Source: Chenopodium formosanum
Lineage: Eukaryota > Streptophyta > Magnoliopsida > Caryophyllales > Amaranthaceae
Assembly (NCBI GenBank): GCA_024500155.1
Contig: CM044877.1
Location: forward strand, 17,551,501 to 17,615,500
Length of the DNA stretch: 64,000 nucleotides
Reading direction: 5' to 3'
Below the pieces are notes generated by a model that worked only from the letters and a program-made list of their open reading frames with translations, was not told where the DNA came from and searched no databases. Below are positions 21,990-32,017 of this stretch, piece by piece (position 1 is the stretch's first letter; every line of letters begins with the position of its first letter). The translations under genes were made by a program, and so were the position numbers.

Positions 21990-22200
21990 GTTGGAGATTT
22001 TGCTGAGAATTTCCTCCATACGCTCAAGTTGTTTTTGCTTGACAGGATCGTTAACTTGAAGAGCAATAGTCTTCAACATCTCAGTCAAGTTGTTCATGTT
22101 TTTCCTTAGATCATCAACTTCTTGTTGGATGGGTTTTTCAAAGAGTAGAACTTGAACGAAAGTGTTGTTCTTGATTAACCGTCCTTCTCTTGTTGACCAA
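21990..22200 (-). pseudogene. Gag N-terminal remnant of the minus-strand gypsy element
   Basis: The minus-strand frame contains MNNLTEMLKTIALQVNDPVK and QKQLERMEEILSKISN up to the CACTA boundary, with an upstream in-frame part (IQQEVDDLRKN). It is helical and coiled-coil-like, as is usual at the start of Tat/Ogre gag. The frame continues on the other side of the CACTA insertion at 15635 once one GTT copy and the insertion are removed. Confidence 0.65.
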
Positions 22201-22591
22201 GTGTTGTAATATTAAACCATTGATTTTAATGACTCGACTCTAATTGGCTTTGACTTTTATCGGTTTTAAAAGGCAAAAAGCAAAAAATGGGGTGCATTTT
22301 TGGGAATCAAGTTTAATGGTTTAAACAACATGGTTATATTAGGAGGATTAATATACGACTTACCCCCCTTAAAAAATGACGGAAAATACGAGCACACAAG
22401 ATTCTCTATACATGGTCATAGTGAAACATACATAAAGTGTGTGCTTTTAAATAGTGAGTGAAAGTGGCATGGTTGACACTTGTGTAAGACCATGGGACTA
22501 TGTGTCTAGACTCGATTAAGGACTGAATAAGACTTAGATTATTAATAAAGTGATTAACTAGACTAAGCGCGAAGACACAAACAAAAAACTG

Positions 22592-22676
22592 GACCATCGC
22601 GTAACACAATAGCACTATTTTGTCGTGACAGAGCCATCGCGGCGCGCTATTGCTATCGCGTCACAATTGACACTCG
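22592..22676. repeat. Palindromic GC-rich cassette, leader copy B of the minus-strand element
   Basis: Contains CCATCGCG, TGTCGTGAC, CCATCGCGGCGCG and CTATCGCGTCAC. It lies about 1,093-1,177 bp after the LTR end, matching the 1,058-1,176 bp offset of the third cassette in the 8.15-kb element, though the palindromic words differ. Confidence 0.75.
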
Positions 22677-23370
22677 TGTGTCCTTCCAAAGGCCAGACCT
22701 CCGCGTCATTACTGAAACATTAGTCCAAACTTGTTTCCAGTGCTCTGTTCTAAAAGGGACAAGCCTATGGTCATGCTAAGTCATGTTTATTCAATTTTAT
22801 TAAACTTTAATTACTAATTAATTAATAAATAAATTAAGCAAAGTCCTATATATCCATTAATTAGTTTATTTAGACTTAAACACAATTCAAACAAACGGTT
22901 ACCATAAACACATACAAGCTATGCCAAGCTAGAGATGCACAAGTAGTCAAATAAGCACAGTATGATGCAATGAGTTTGCAACCTAACCATGACTCTAGTT
23001 CTCTAAAGTTCAAGGATAAGGGTAGTCAAAAGAGGGTCCTTTGTTATGGGTCTAGAAGCATCGTGCGGAAGCCTTACCTTTGGAAAGGTTAGCGCATGGA
23101 TAGGACCCCACAAGTTAAACGTGTTTCCATGGTTTGGTGAATTCATAATCTCGGATGTACCCTTTGTTGCAATGAGCGTTCGATTGGGTAGCTAGATGGA
23201 GCATAAATTCCCATAGGATTATAGCCAAATGTAGAACATATATGGGGTTTATAAAAAAAAGGGAAAAACTCAATCAAGAAGTAAAATCAGCCAAACAGTT
23301 TTAGAACCAATCAAAGCAAGAAGGTAGACGTCTGGCTTGGTATTGGAAGAATATGGCGCGAGAAAACTGA

Positions 23371-23452
23371 GACCATCGCGAGGAGATGGCCTTGCCGCGG
23401 CGCGATGTTGTCATCGCGTCGCGACAAAGCCATCGCACTGCGATGCGCACTG
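23371..23452. repeat. Palindromic GC-rich cassette, leader copy A of the minus-strand element
   Basis: Contains CCATCGCGAGG, CGCGGCGCGATG, TCATCGCGTCGCGA and CCATCGCACTGCGATG. It lies about 317-398 bp after the LTR end; the corresponding cassette of the 8.15-kb element is at 304-417 bp. The small frames 23301-23486 (minus) and 23337-23573 (plus) overlap it and are artefacts of its composition. Confidence 0.8.
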
Positions 23453-23742
23453 TTCTCTCAGTGATGGTTCCTACATGCCTCAACAAATTTCAGTGTTCTT
23501 AGAATTTTTTTATTTTCGCAGCGTTTTTTCGATTCTAGCTGTGAAAGATATTTCCCAAATTTCCTACGTGTAAAAAGCCTATGTTTTTAACGCATTACGG
23601 ATGGTCTTTCCAATGTTGACGTTTTTATGCTTATGCCAATAATGTTAATCAAAATTATACACATGAATACTTAGAACGTTTCGAGTCTCATCCATTCATT
23701 CTAAGCTATTGCCAAAATAAATTTTAGGAATTAAAATAGAAA

Positions 23743-23764
23743 TCCTCCCGAGTGGAGTCCTCAA
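23743..23764 (-). other. Primer-binding site, mutated
   Basis: The minus strand reads TTGAGGACTCCACTCGGGAG directly after the LTR end, against TTGGCGACTCCACTGGGGAG in the intact element. The differences at the critical GGC positions would weaken priming. Confidence 0.7.
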
Positions 23765-24947
23765 AAACTGTTGGGAATATTTCAAGCATCCCACACTTGG
23801 GCCCCACTGTGATCATACACATAAGCATGGTAGCTTCCAAAAGGAAGGAAGCTAGATAAAAAGAGTCACCAACAAGTTTTAGGAACTTGTAAACCGTTCA
23901 CAGGGTGAAGGTTGCACCCCTTCACGAGACATGATATCACTAACTCCATAGTGGTCCTTAACCATGACTGGATATTTGGGGATGGTACTAATCCAATCTA
24001 AAAGAGATTAAACCTGCCCTAAAAATAGGACACTAATTTATTCTTCTCATATTCATGTGCGCTTTCCGACTAACATAAAGTCAATATATTAATCCTAACC
24101 CTGTTTAATTGATGTTGGTTGAATGTTAATGCACAAATAAAACTATTATTAGCGATCACTTGAATTAAAATCATATTAGCCTAAATCAAATTATTAATTA
24201 TCTTATTAAGAGTGATTTCAAGTACAAATTCCCTTTAAACCTGCAAGAGACGGCGTGATCAAGCAATAACAATAATATAAAGCAACATAATAATATTGAT
24301 ACAACAAATCATCATCATAATATCAATATTCTCAATAAAGCATAATAATATTAGCAAGATCCTAGGCGTGATACTAACATGATTAATAACAAATCCTAGC
24401 ATGTCACTAAACAATAAAGATTAAAACTTTACTCCTAAGATGATACTAGTGACATACATGATATTAGGAAATAGGAATCAACCTAAGCATGATACTAGAA
24501 ACATATATGATATAAGAAATATTAGTTGTTACCCTAAACATGATACTAGGAATTATAAAGATATCCTAACATGATACTAGGAGCTAAATTAATCTAAGCA
24601 TGCTTTCTAAAGATATATAACAATAAAATAACTTACTTTGTTGCCTCGTATCTCTTTTTATCAAAACAATACACACGTTAGTAACTTCGATGAAAATATT
24701 AAATCAAACAATTAATTTAAATAATTGAAATAGGGATTTGAGACCAAACCCTCAGAAATTATCAGTCTTTCACGTCTAAGGTGAAGGAAACTTTGAGCTT
24801 GGCTAGGTTCGCCTAAGTCTCATGATGAACGTATGATTTTTTGAAAAGGCAAGGCTTAGAAAGAGAGAGAAAGAATAAGCTTCTCACTTAGAGAGAGAGA
24901 GAATAGAATAGATGATCGTTGATGATTAAAAAGGGGAAATATGACCC

Positions 24948-24955
24948 TATTTATA
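24948..24955 (-). promoter_or_regulatory. TATA box of the minus-strand LTR
   Basis: TATAAATA on the minus strand, about 708 bp into the LTR, in the same context (TCTCTATAAATA) as the box of the 8.15-kb element. The open frame 24919-25122 on the plus strand is not supported. Confidence 0.6.
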
Positions 24956-25009
24956 GAGAAAAACATTCGGAAACGATAAGAGAAGACCAAATTCTAATCG
25001 AAGTAAAAT

Positions 25010-25075
25010 TACTCCCATCGCGGCGCAACATGCCTATCGTGGCGCGATGGACTTGTCGTAGTGCAATGGTGCTAC
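25010..25075. repeat. Palindromic GC-rich cassette in U3 of the minus-strand LTR
   Basis: CCATCGCGGCGC, CTATCGTGGCGCGATGG and GTCGTAGTGCAATGG, about 588-653 bp from the LTR start and just upstream of the TATA box. The equivalent cassette in the 8.15-kb element is at 547-662 bp. Confidence 0.75.
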
Positions 25076-25663
25076 AGGATAATATTTGTCGTACAGAGTC
25101 CTTTTCCAATATAATTGGGTAATTAGAGTATGTACTTTATCATTAAATCAAATTAAGACCTCTTTAAAACACTTGTTTCATTTCGACTGAAATTCTTTAT
25201 CTTTCCTAAAATATAATTATTAATCCTAATCTCTTTAGAAGTTAAAATAACATTTTAGACTATTCTAGAAAATTAAAGTAATTCTTAACTACTTTAAGAA
25301 TGATAATTAATGGAACCTCCACTTGATCATTGGGTTGCCCATAAAAGTCATTTAGTATCCAATTTAATATTTGGGTCATAACTTCCTCATTATTTCATCG
25401 GAATTGGACTTAGAATATATCGTTGGAAAGCTCTTTTTAAGCCCCATCCAACTACACAATTATTGGAACCATATTATGGACCAATGGATTGGACATAAGG
25501 TACAAAAAGAAAGATTTACAAAAACAGATCGAAAGGAATATTTTTATTAGAAACAGAGTAATCACAAGATTCGTTCACATTTCACTTCGTTCGATAATCA
25601 AATGACGTAAAAAGTATTCATAATTGGGTTTGATTTTTAAGGAGACACAATTTGGTGTCTACA

Positions 25664-26081
25664 CCTTTCTCTTATATTTGCAGCATAACGTTTAGTGGAG
25701 CAGTCGGTAAAAAGCTATCTAAAGAAGAGACAACAACACTTCAAGTAAATTTCTGATGGTACTTTTGGCATAATGTCCTTTGTATAACTTTAAGAAAAAT
25801 ACTAAGGCTATAAGAATGCTTGGGGAGCTCCACGACATAATGAATTGAAATTGTGGTATTTTCTTGGTTTGTAAACCAAATTGAGTATGTCATAACTTCT
25901 AGAAACTTAGAAGTCTTGACTTTTACAAGGGAAATGATTTTAGCACACCAAAATTGATTTTGGCACACCTCTATGTGAGAGCACAATTTTCTATACTCTT
26001 CTCATATAAGGATGTGCCAAAATCAATTAAGGGTTTGTAGTCTCCTGGGGCCAAGGTCATATGTCACAGCCCACATGGATA
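25664..26081. other. Intergenic, no supported gene
   Basis: AT-rich. The minus-strand frame 25986-25741 has no family signature. The phrase CAAAATTGATTTTGGCACACC and its approximate inverse occur around 25948-26030. Confidence 0.5.
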
Positions 26082-26089
26082 CATTTCAC

Positions 26090-26769
26090 TAAACATGGGC
26101 AACGGGCCGTGCCGTGCCGCCGCGGGCCGTGCCTGGGCGTGTCGCGGTGGTGGGCATGCCGTGCCGGCTTCGCGGTGGGCCGTGTCGTACCGTGCCTAAA
26201 TTTGGCACACCCCAGCCCACGGCACGGCACGGCCCACGTGCCTGGCGGGCCGTGCCGTGCCGGGCCGCGGGCCAAATCGTGCCACTTTTTTTTTTTTTTT
26301 TTTTTAAATGAACGTAAAAAAAAAACGATATATAAATATTTTTTAGTACAACTTAATTTTATATAAATAATGTTATTAATTTATGTTTATGTTAATGTTA
26401 ATATATTTTGTTTTGAACAAACTTTATTTTAATTAAGGTTATAAAAATTATTTATCTAATTATGTTTAAGTTTATATAAATAATTTTATTAATTTAGCAA
26501 AAAACAACAATACATATAATTAAAATTGAATTACCACTGCCGTGCCAGACCGTGCCACGTGTCGTGCCGACGTGCCGTGCCGGCGTGCCGACCCACGGGC
26601 CGGCCACCGTGCCTCGTGTCGTGCTCGTGCCGATTCCCAAATTTTTGTTCACAGCACGGCCCACGGCCCATAGGTGGGCCGCCGTGCCGTGCTGTGCCGT
26701 GCCGGGCCGCGCCGGAATCGTGCTGGGCCCGTGCCGCCCGCGTGCCGGCACGGCCCATGCCCATCTTTA
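26090..26769. mobile_element. Non-autonomous hAT element built of CGTGCCG-type words
   Basis: Terminal inverted repeats TAAACATGGGCA and TAAAGATGGGCA, flanked by a perfect 8-bp duplication CATTTCAC (26082-26089 and 26770-26777), diagnostic of hAT. Both ends (26100-26285 and 26540-26760) are packed with GGGCCGTGCC, CGTGCCG, GGCACGG and related words. The centre (26290-26530) is extremely AT-rich. No transposase. All long frames across it (26057-26275, 26061-26366, 26494-26751, 26526-26930, 26552-26878) come from the GC-rich repeats. Confidence 0.92.
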
Positions 26770-28239
26770 CATTTCACCATGCTTGGCTCTATGCTTTACC
26801 ATTACTTGGCCTATGCTTATTTTTAATTTTGATTTCAACTCGAATGTCTTGCATTTTGGCAAAACCCCTAAATTCTAATTTGTATATTTTGTGTAATAAT
26901 GTTACCTTGTACTGTGTTTCTCAATTCTAAGTTTGTAACTACATTGCCTTTCTTTAATTTTGTTACTCATGTAAATTAAATGTTCATTCAAAATACCCTT
27001 TATAATTTGTTATCATTGTTTTCACCTTCAACAATTGCCCAACAAACTAGGAACATCTTATCATTGTTATCTTTTCCCACAGCTTATTTAAGCTGACCTC
27101 CAAAAATGTCTTGAGGAAACAAGCATCTACTTCTAGTACCTTCCTACATCCCTCCAACCACCCAGTTTTCAACCCTTCAAAGTAAACGAACAACCTCTTA
27201 AAAATTGGAGGCTGCTTCTCAGTGTCAGTACTAATAACTTAGTACCAAGGCTGCTACTCTACAATGCAGCCATGTAACCTCCAAGCTTTTTGTAATGGTC
27301 ACGCATAGAATCATGCAACATCCTATGAGCCTTGTACTTGACTTTATAAGCAAAGTCCCTAGTCATTAACATCTTAAATGCTTTTATAACACACTCTTGA
27401 ATTTCCTTTACAAGAAAAAAAGGCCTTGTCTTGAATACCTCAAGCAACTGGGAAAGCTACCCATCTTCTCTTAATTTGTCTATTCCTCTTCATGTTCCTC
27501 TGTCAAGTATGCACACCCTTCACAGTCTTGACAACTATACATGCTCCCCTACTGTCCCATGAAGCGTACACATAAACAGGGCAACTGTCAAGGCATTTGA
27601 CACCTAACCATTGTTGCCTTTGGTTGTCACTCACTTTGAAATACACATCCCTGCCCTGTAGAATCCCATATCTAGCTACTACATTCCTAACTTCATCCCT
27701 ATTTGCATATCTCTGGCCTAAATTTCAATTGAAACAACCAAAGTCAGTGTGTGTAGTACACACTAAGAGGTGTGACTTACTTTTCTTTCTTGGATATAAA
27801 TCCTCTTCACCACTGTCAGGTGGAGTATGCACCTCCTCATCACTTTATTCATAATCACCTTATGGACAAAAACCCTCACAAACATGAGTGCTTGTACCCT
27901 CATCAACTTTATCCCTAGCACCAGCTGCCCTTTCCTCTTCCTCCTCTTCTTTGTTCAAACACTTTGCTACTTCTTTTTGGATTTTTCTTACAATGTCAAT
28001 TAGCTTAGCTGTTGTATCTCTAACCCTTTGCCAAGCTAAAGTGAATTCCTCATCCTCACTTTCTGATTGATACTCCAGCTCATCATCCAAGATCTCCTCC
28101 CTTTCCTCTACCTCTAAATCCTCCAACCCTTCTAGCTCTTCCCCTCCTAAAGATAGTCCACCCAAACCCTCACCAACTTCTACTTCTTCCCCATCTCTAT
28201 CTTCTCCACCCTTACTATCATCATCTGTGTAAACATCCC

Positions 28240-28240
<1 letters not shown>

Positions 28241-28280
<40 letters not shown>
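28241..28280. repeat. Run of 40 adenines inside the MULE remnant
   Basis: Interrupts the acidic linker, converting the minus-strand frame 28422-28180 to poly-Phe and shifting frame. Its length could be affected by assembly. Confidence 0.9.
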
Positions 28281-28281
<1 letters not shown>

Positions 28282-28887
28282 ACTCACCCCTTTCCCTTTG
28301 TCTAATTCTTGTGGTTTGTATGGTGGGCCCTCTTTGTCACTCTCATAACTATCTGTTGGGATTAAATCATTTATAGGAATAGGGCTATCAGGTCTTGAAT
28401 CTTGCCATTCATAATTGTTCACAAGGTCACTGTTAGTTTGTGAAGCTGCAACAAGGGTAGAGGTTGTGGGATGTGTTTTATCAGATGTGGAGTTAGGACT
28501 TATAACATATTTAACTCTAAAAGTACTTTGGTTGGATAAAGAACTAGTTGGCTTAATGGGAACAAATGTAGTATGGGAGCATCTTCTTTGGCCTTTAATG
28601 AGCTATCAAGGGCTTTTTTGGAAGGTTCACAAATAGTCAAGGATGAATGACCTTTCTTTCTTGGACTAGATCTCACTAGTGGTCCCCTCTTTATAGGCAG
28701 TTTTTTAAGTCTCATAATTTTTGGTTGTTTTGATGATGTTGGCTGAAGTTCAGAAGGGAAGGGCATAGGGTCATTTTCACCATATTGTACAGCATACACC
28801 TCCACACCCCTATACTTAAGTGAAACATCTATCATCTCCCTCATACTGTCATTATTATTAACCTTCCTCAACCCATATACCATACTT

Positions 28888-30195
28888 CACTAGGTGAAAA
28901 AAAAGAAGATTGGCACCGAGCTAAGGCCAGCGATTTTTAAAAACCGAAGAGGAAATTATGGGTAAAAATGAGCGGGATTTTGAGGGGAGGTTATTGGCAC
29001 CGGTTCAAACTGAACCGGTGGGAAAAATAATAATCCCACCAGTTTGAACTGGTGTCATATTTATATAAAAAAAGGCTCCCCTTATAAACCCTAAACCTAA
29101 ATCATTCTCCTCTTCTACGACCTTTCTCCTCCTTCTCTCTCCTCTCTCCCCTCTCACGTCTCACCTCCCTGGCCTCTCTCCTTTCTCTCATCTCACCCCT
29201 CTCTCGTCTCACCCCTCTCTTCTCTCTCGTCACCCTCCTCAAAGCCCCCCCACCACCACCACCGCCACCACCATGTAATGAAGGGTTTTGAGTTTAAGAA
29301 CAAACTACAGGTTTTTCATACCAAATTCGATCCTAAAAACTCTAGATCTAGAGTTTTTACGGTAGAATTTGACCTTTAAAACCCAAATTCAAGCAAATAT
29401 CGAGGTTTTGGTGGAATTCAAGGTAAGTTCTATTTTTTATTTCTCTTATTTTGTTTTTTAAGATTTTTTTTATTTTTATTTTATGGTGATGTGGTTGAAT
29501 TGCGGTGGTGGTGGGTGGTTTAGGTGGGGATGGGGGTCGTGGTGGGTGGGAATCTGGTTTGGGTTGGGGTTGGGGTTTTGGTGGATGGGGGTGGTGGATT
29601 ACGGGTTTTGGTGGGGCTGGTTCGGTGGTTTTTGGTGGCTCGTGGGGTGATTTTTGGTGGCTGGTGGGGTGGTTTTAGGTGGGTAGTTCGGTGTTTCGGT
29701 CGTGGGAACTGGGTTATGGGTGGTGGGTCGTGGGTTGTGGACTTGTGGGTGGTTGGTCGTGGGTTGTGGGTGGTTTTTTTTTTTTTTTTTTGCAGATTTA
29801 ATTTTGTTTTAATTTTTTGCAGATCTACTGATTCAAGCAATTCAAAGAACTATTTTTTTTAATTGTAAATTTACAATTTGTTGATGAATATATATGTAAT
29901 TTATGATTATTATGATTATATTTAAGTATCTCTTAATATTTAAGTGAAAAAAAAAAGAAAGAATTTTTTTAAAATTTTTTATTGCATAATTGCCACCGGT
30001 TAACCGGTGCCAAAATTAAAGAATAGCCACCGGTTAACTGGTGCTAAATCCAAGAATTGACACCGATTTTGAACCGGTGGCGTTTTTTTTTTTAAAAAAA
30101 AAAAATTTTTTGGCATCCCTCGAATGCCCACCGGTTCAAAACCGGTGGCAAATGGGGGTTTTGAACCGGTGGGCATCTCCATTTTTCTACTAGTG
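28888..30195. mobile_element. CACTA element with ACCGGTT subterminal words, inside the MULE gene
   Basis: Ends CACTAGGTGAAAAAAAAG and (inverse) CACTAGTAGAAAAATGG, flanked by the 3-bp duplication CTT (28885-28887 and 30196-30198). Both ends carry repeats of CACCGGTT, AACCGGTG and close variants (28995-29055 and 29990-30170). The 1,308-bp element has no transposase; 29470-29770 is GGT/GTG-rich and creates false frames (29520-29840, 29524-29862). It interrupts the PB1-like coding segment of the MULE remnant. Confidence 0.92.
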
Positions 30196-30314
30196 CTTAG
30201 TCAAGGAATTAAGTACATAAAACCCTGAATTTTATCCTCATATTTTTCACATTTCATAACCAACTCCACAAGATATATAGAAAGCACAAAGTTCACCAAG
30301 GTCTACACTAAAGG

Positions 30315-30452
30315 TTTTATCTTTCCCATTGCTATAACACAATTCACCATTGTCAAGTTGTTTTACCTTTCCCATTGCTATAACGCAACTCACCATTGTC
30401 AAGATGTTTTACCTTTTCCATTGCTATAACACCACTCACCATTGTCAAGTTG
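30315..30452 (-). repeat. Three tandem 46-bp copies in the MULE N-terminal exon
   Basis: Units at 30315-30360, 30361-30406 and 30407-30452, each TTTTA(T/C)CTTTTCCATTGCT-like with ACCATTGTCAAG(T/A)TG. The unit encodes the DNGEWCYSNGKGK stretch. Because 46 is not a multiple of three, each copy changes frame, so the duplication broke the gene. Confidence 0.92.
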
Positions 30453-30503
30453 TTTAAACACCCCTCCATGCCACATTTTCAAGCTTATTTTAGTAGTAGC
30501 CAT

Positions 30504-31217
30504 ACCTAATTTAACAGCAACTACATTACAATCATGAATGCATTTAAACCAAGCATTTAGGGTTTGAACTAAAACAACAGAAACCAACAAAACCAAAACA
30601 CCAAAAAAACAAACACACATCAATTCACACCCATAATTATCAAATGAATTGAAATTCCATACACAAATTCATCAATATCGAGTTTAATTCATTAGGGTTC
30701 GAGATTAAGTTGCAAACTTATGCGCAATTTTAGCGAAATTTAGGGTTCAGAAACTTACCTAAAATGGAAGTTATTTTCTTTTCAAACTACGCTTGTTGCT
30801 TCTCCTTGACTGAAATGGATGATCGTGACGTTAGGGAAAAGTACAATTTTGGTTGAATCTTCAATAATGGCGTCAATTTCCCTTTTTCTTTTTTTTTTTT
30901 TCTCGTTGAAGGTACTCTGTTGCAGTATTTAAAGTAGTAATTGAAGGGGAGGGATCGCAGAGTAGCAAAGAGAGTAACGAGAGTAGTTGGGAGGGAGAGT
31001 TGACGTGACATTAATGAGGGAGAGCTCCTTTAAGTTAACCTTCTAATCTGGTTTCAAGCCATATGGGTGTGATAAAAATTAAAGGCATACATAGTTGGGA
31101 GTGATAGTAAATAAACGAAAGTAGGGATTACTATCGGCATATGAGACAAAATTGGGATTAATTGTGGCAATTTTTACTAATAAAAATAAGCTATTTTATT
31201 TCAATACTTTTTGCAAT
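30504..31217 (-). other. Upstream flank of the MULE remnant, no gene
   Basis: Probably intron and leader of the transposase gene on the minus strand: at 30750-30760 the complement of TTACCTAAAATGG gives a possible GT donor. The frames at 30399-30623 and 30787-31011 have no family match beyond the PB1-like start. Confidence 0.35.
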
Positions 31218-31246
31218 CCGTGCACGCCTGCACGGCATAGGTCTAA
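31218..31246 (+). mobile_element. Helitron 3' terminus (first of three)
   Basis: Stem CCGTGCA (31218-31224), loop CGCC, stem TGCACGG (31229-31235), then CATAGGT and CTAA (31243-31246) followed by T. A hairpin close upstream of CTRR with a 3' T is the hallmark of Helitron ends. The 5' start of this element lies somewhere to the left and I could not place it. Confidence 0.6.
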
Positions 31247-32017
31247 TCTAATCATTTTATATCATATAACTAATATATAAATTAAAGCTAAACTTTTAGC
31301 CAGGTCACGAGGCATTGACGACATTTGGCGTTCCAACTTTTCGCCAAGTGGTCGCCAAGTGTCGCACCCCGTTGGATATATTTAAATAGACTTCATAAGA
31401 TTAAAAAAAAATAGTTTAGAATTCTATTTAAAAAGAATTTTGGATAAAATTGTAGAGTTAGATTTTTATTTTTGATAAAATATCAATATTTCATTACAAA
31501 TTAAATTATAATTTTATTCAAAAAAATTAGTAGATTATAATTCTATATAAAAAAAAATTATTTTTTATATCATAATATTTTTTTGAGCGAAAGAAGTAGT
31601 TTAAACCATAAAATATACTTCACAATCCAATAGCATTTTATTACAGTGTAGACCAGTCAATTAGGGTCGAGTCATTAGTCATCTCGGGTGGGATCATTTC
31701 AGGTTACGAGTCAAGAAATGTTCAACCCTTGCCCAAAATTTTGGGTTCGGGTCAACCCAATTGGTTTGGAACATTTATTTTATTTAATTATTTTTTTGCT
31801 ATTTTTTATTTATTTTTAATGTATTAAATTAAATTGAACATTTCCACCAACATTATTATTAGTCATTAGACTACAAGATAGCAAACCATCACAAAAGCAC
31901 ATCAATTCCTAACTAATTTTGTATCAATGATATATTTTTAAAATTTGACATATAGATTAAAAATTTATCTTAAAATTCAATAAACAACTCGGGCATCGCA
32001 CAGGGAAAAAAAACTAA
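31247..32017 (+). mobile_element. Non-autonomous Helitron, tandem copy 1
   Basis: Ends GGGCATCGCACAGGG, an A run, then CTAA at 32014-32017, followed by T. The body (from about 31285, GCTAAACTTTTAGCCAGGTC) is repeated about 740 bp downstream. It contains no Rep/helicase coding. The exact 5' end is uncertain, because the TAACTAATATATA segment is shared by both copies and may mark it (about 31267). Confidence 0.65.

Larger units (their letters stand above)
13815..25663 (-). mobile_element. Truncated Tat/Ogre-like Ty3/gypsy element, interrupted by a CACTA
   Basis: Minus-strand element with its 5' LTR at 23769-25663, PBS at 23743-23764, an untranslated leader to about 22200, and gag-pro remnants at 22170-21990 and 15635-13815. 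The 6.35-kb CACTA element (15636-21989) splits gag. It breaks off at about 13815 inside a protease-proximal region. RT, integrase and the 3' LTR are missing, and so is the left target copy. Its LTR ends, PBS region, leader and cassette positions align with the complete element at 666-8815, but the sequence is clearly diverged, so it is a sister family. The gag has stops and frame changes throughout. Confidence 0.85.
23769..25663 (-). repeat. 5' LTR of the truncated minus-strand gypsy element
   Basis: About 1,895 bp. Minus-strand start TGTAGACACCAAATTGTGTC at 25663, end ATATTCCCAACA at 23769. It has the same layout as the 666-2674 LTR: cassette at 25010-25075, TATA box at 24948-24955, an array of GATACTA(G/A)..CATG units at about 24360-24600, and conserved blocks near the 3' end. 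The presumed target duplicate to its right is CCTTT; the partner copy is lost. Confidence 0.88.
27000..30503 (-). pseudogene. Decayed MULE (Mutator-like) transposase gene with PB1-like N-terminus
   Basis: Minus-strand remnants in order. ATG at 30503 starts MATTKISLKMWHGGVFKQLD, a PB1-like N-terminal domain found on plant MULE proteins. It is broken by a 46-bp triplication, then by a CACTA insertion (28888-30195), and resumes as VYGLRKVNNNDSMREMIDVS at about 28875. Next come a basic linker and an acidic segment (28165-27860). A MuDR-type DNA-binding domain at about 27730-27470 shows EVRNVVARYGILQGRDVYFK, CLDSCPVYVYASWD and VVKTVKGVHT. The start of the transposase follows (MTRDFAYKVKYKAHRML at 27359; GWLEGCRKVLEVDACFLK at about 27165-27110, containing the likely first acidic catalytic residue). 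The later catalytic region is lost. Many stops and a 40-base A run rule out function. I could not define terminal inverted repeats. Confidence 0.75.

Noticed and set aside
26057..26930. Several overlapping Arg/Ala/Pro-rich frames
   Set aside because: They arise from the CGTGCCG word arrays of the hAT element and change frame freely with the repeat.
29520..29862. Thr/Pro-rich and Gly/Val-rich frames on opposite strands
   Set aside because: They come from the GGT/GTG-rich interior of the CACTA element at 28888-30195.
30399..30623. Minus-strand frame starting MMCVCFFGVL as a separate gene
   Set aside because: Its second half is the PB1-like start of the MULE remnant (ATG at 30503); the first half is upstream or intronic sequence.
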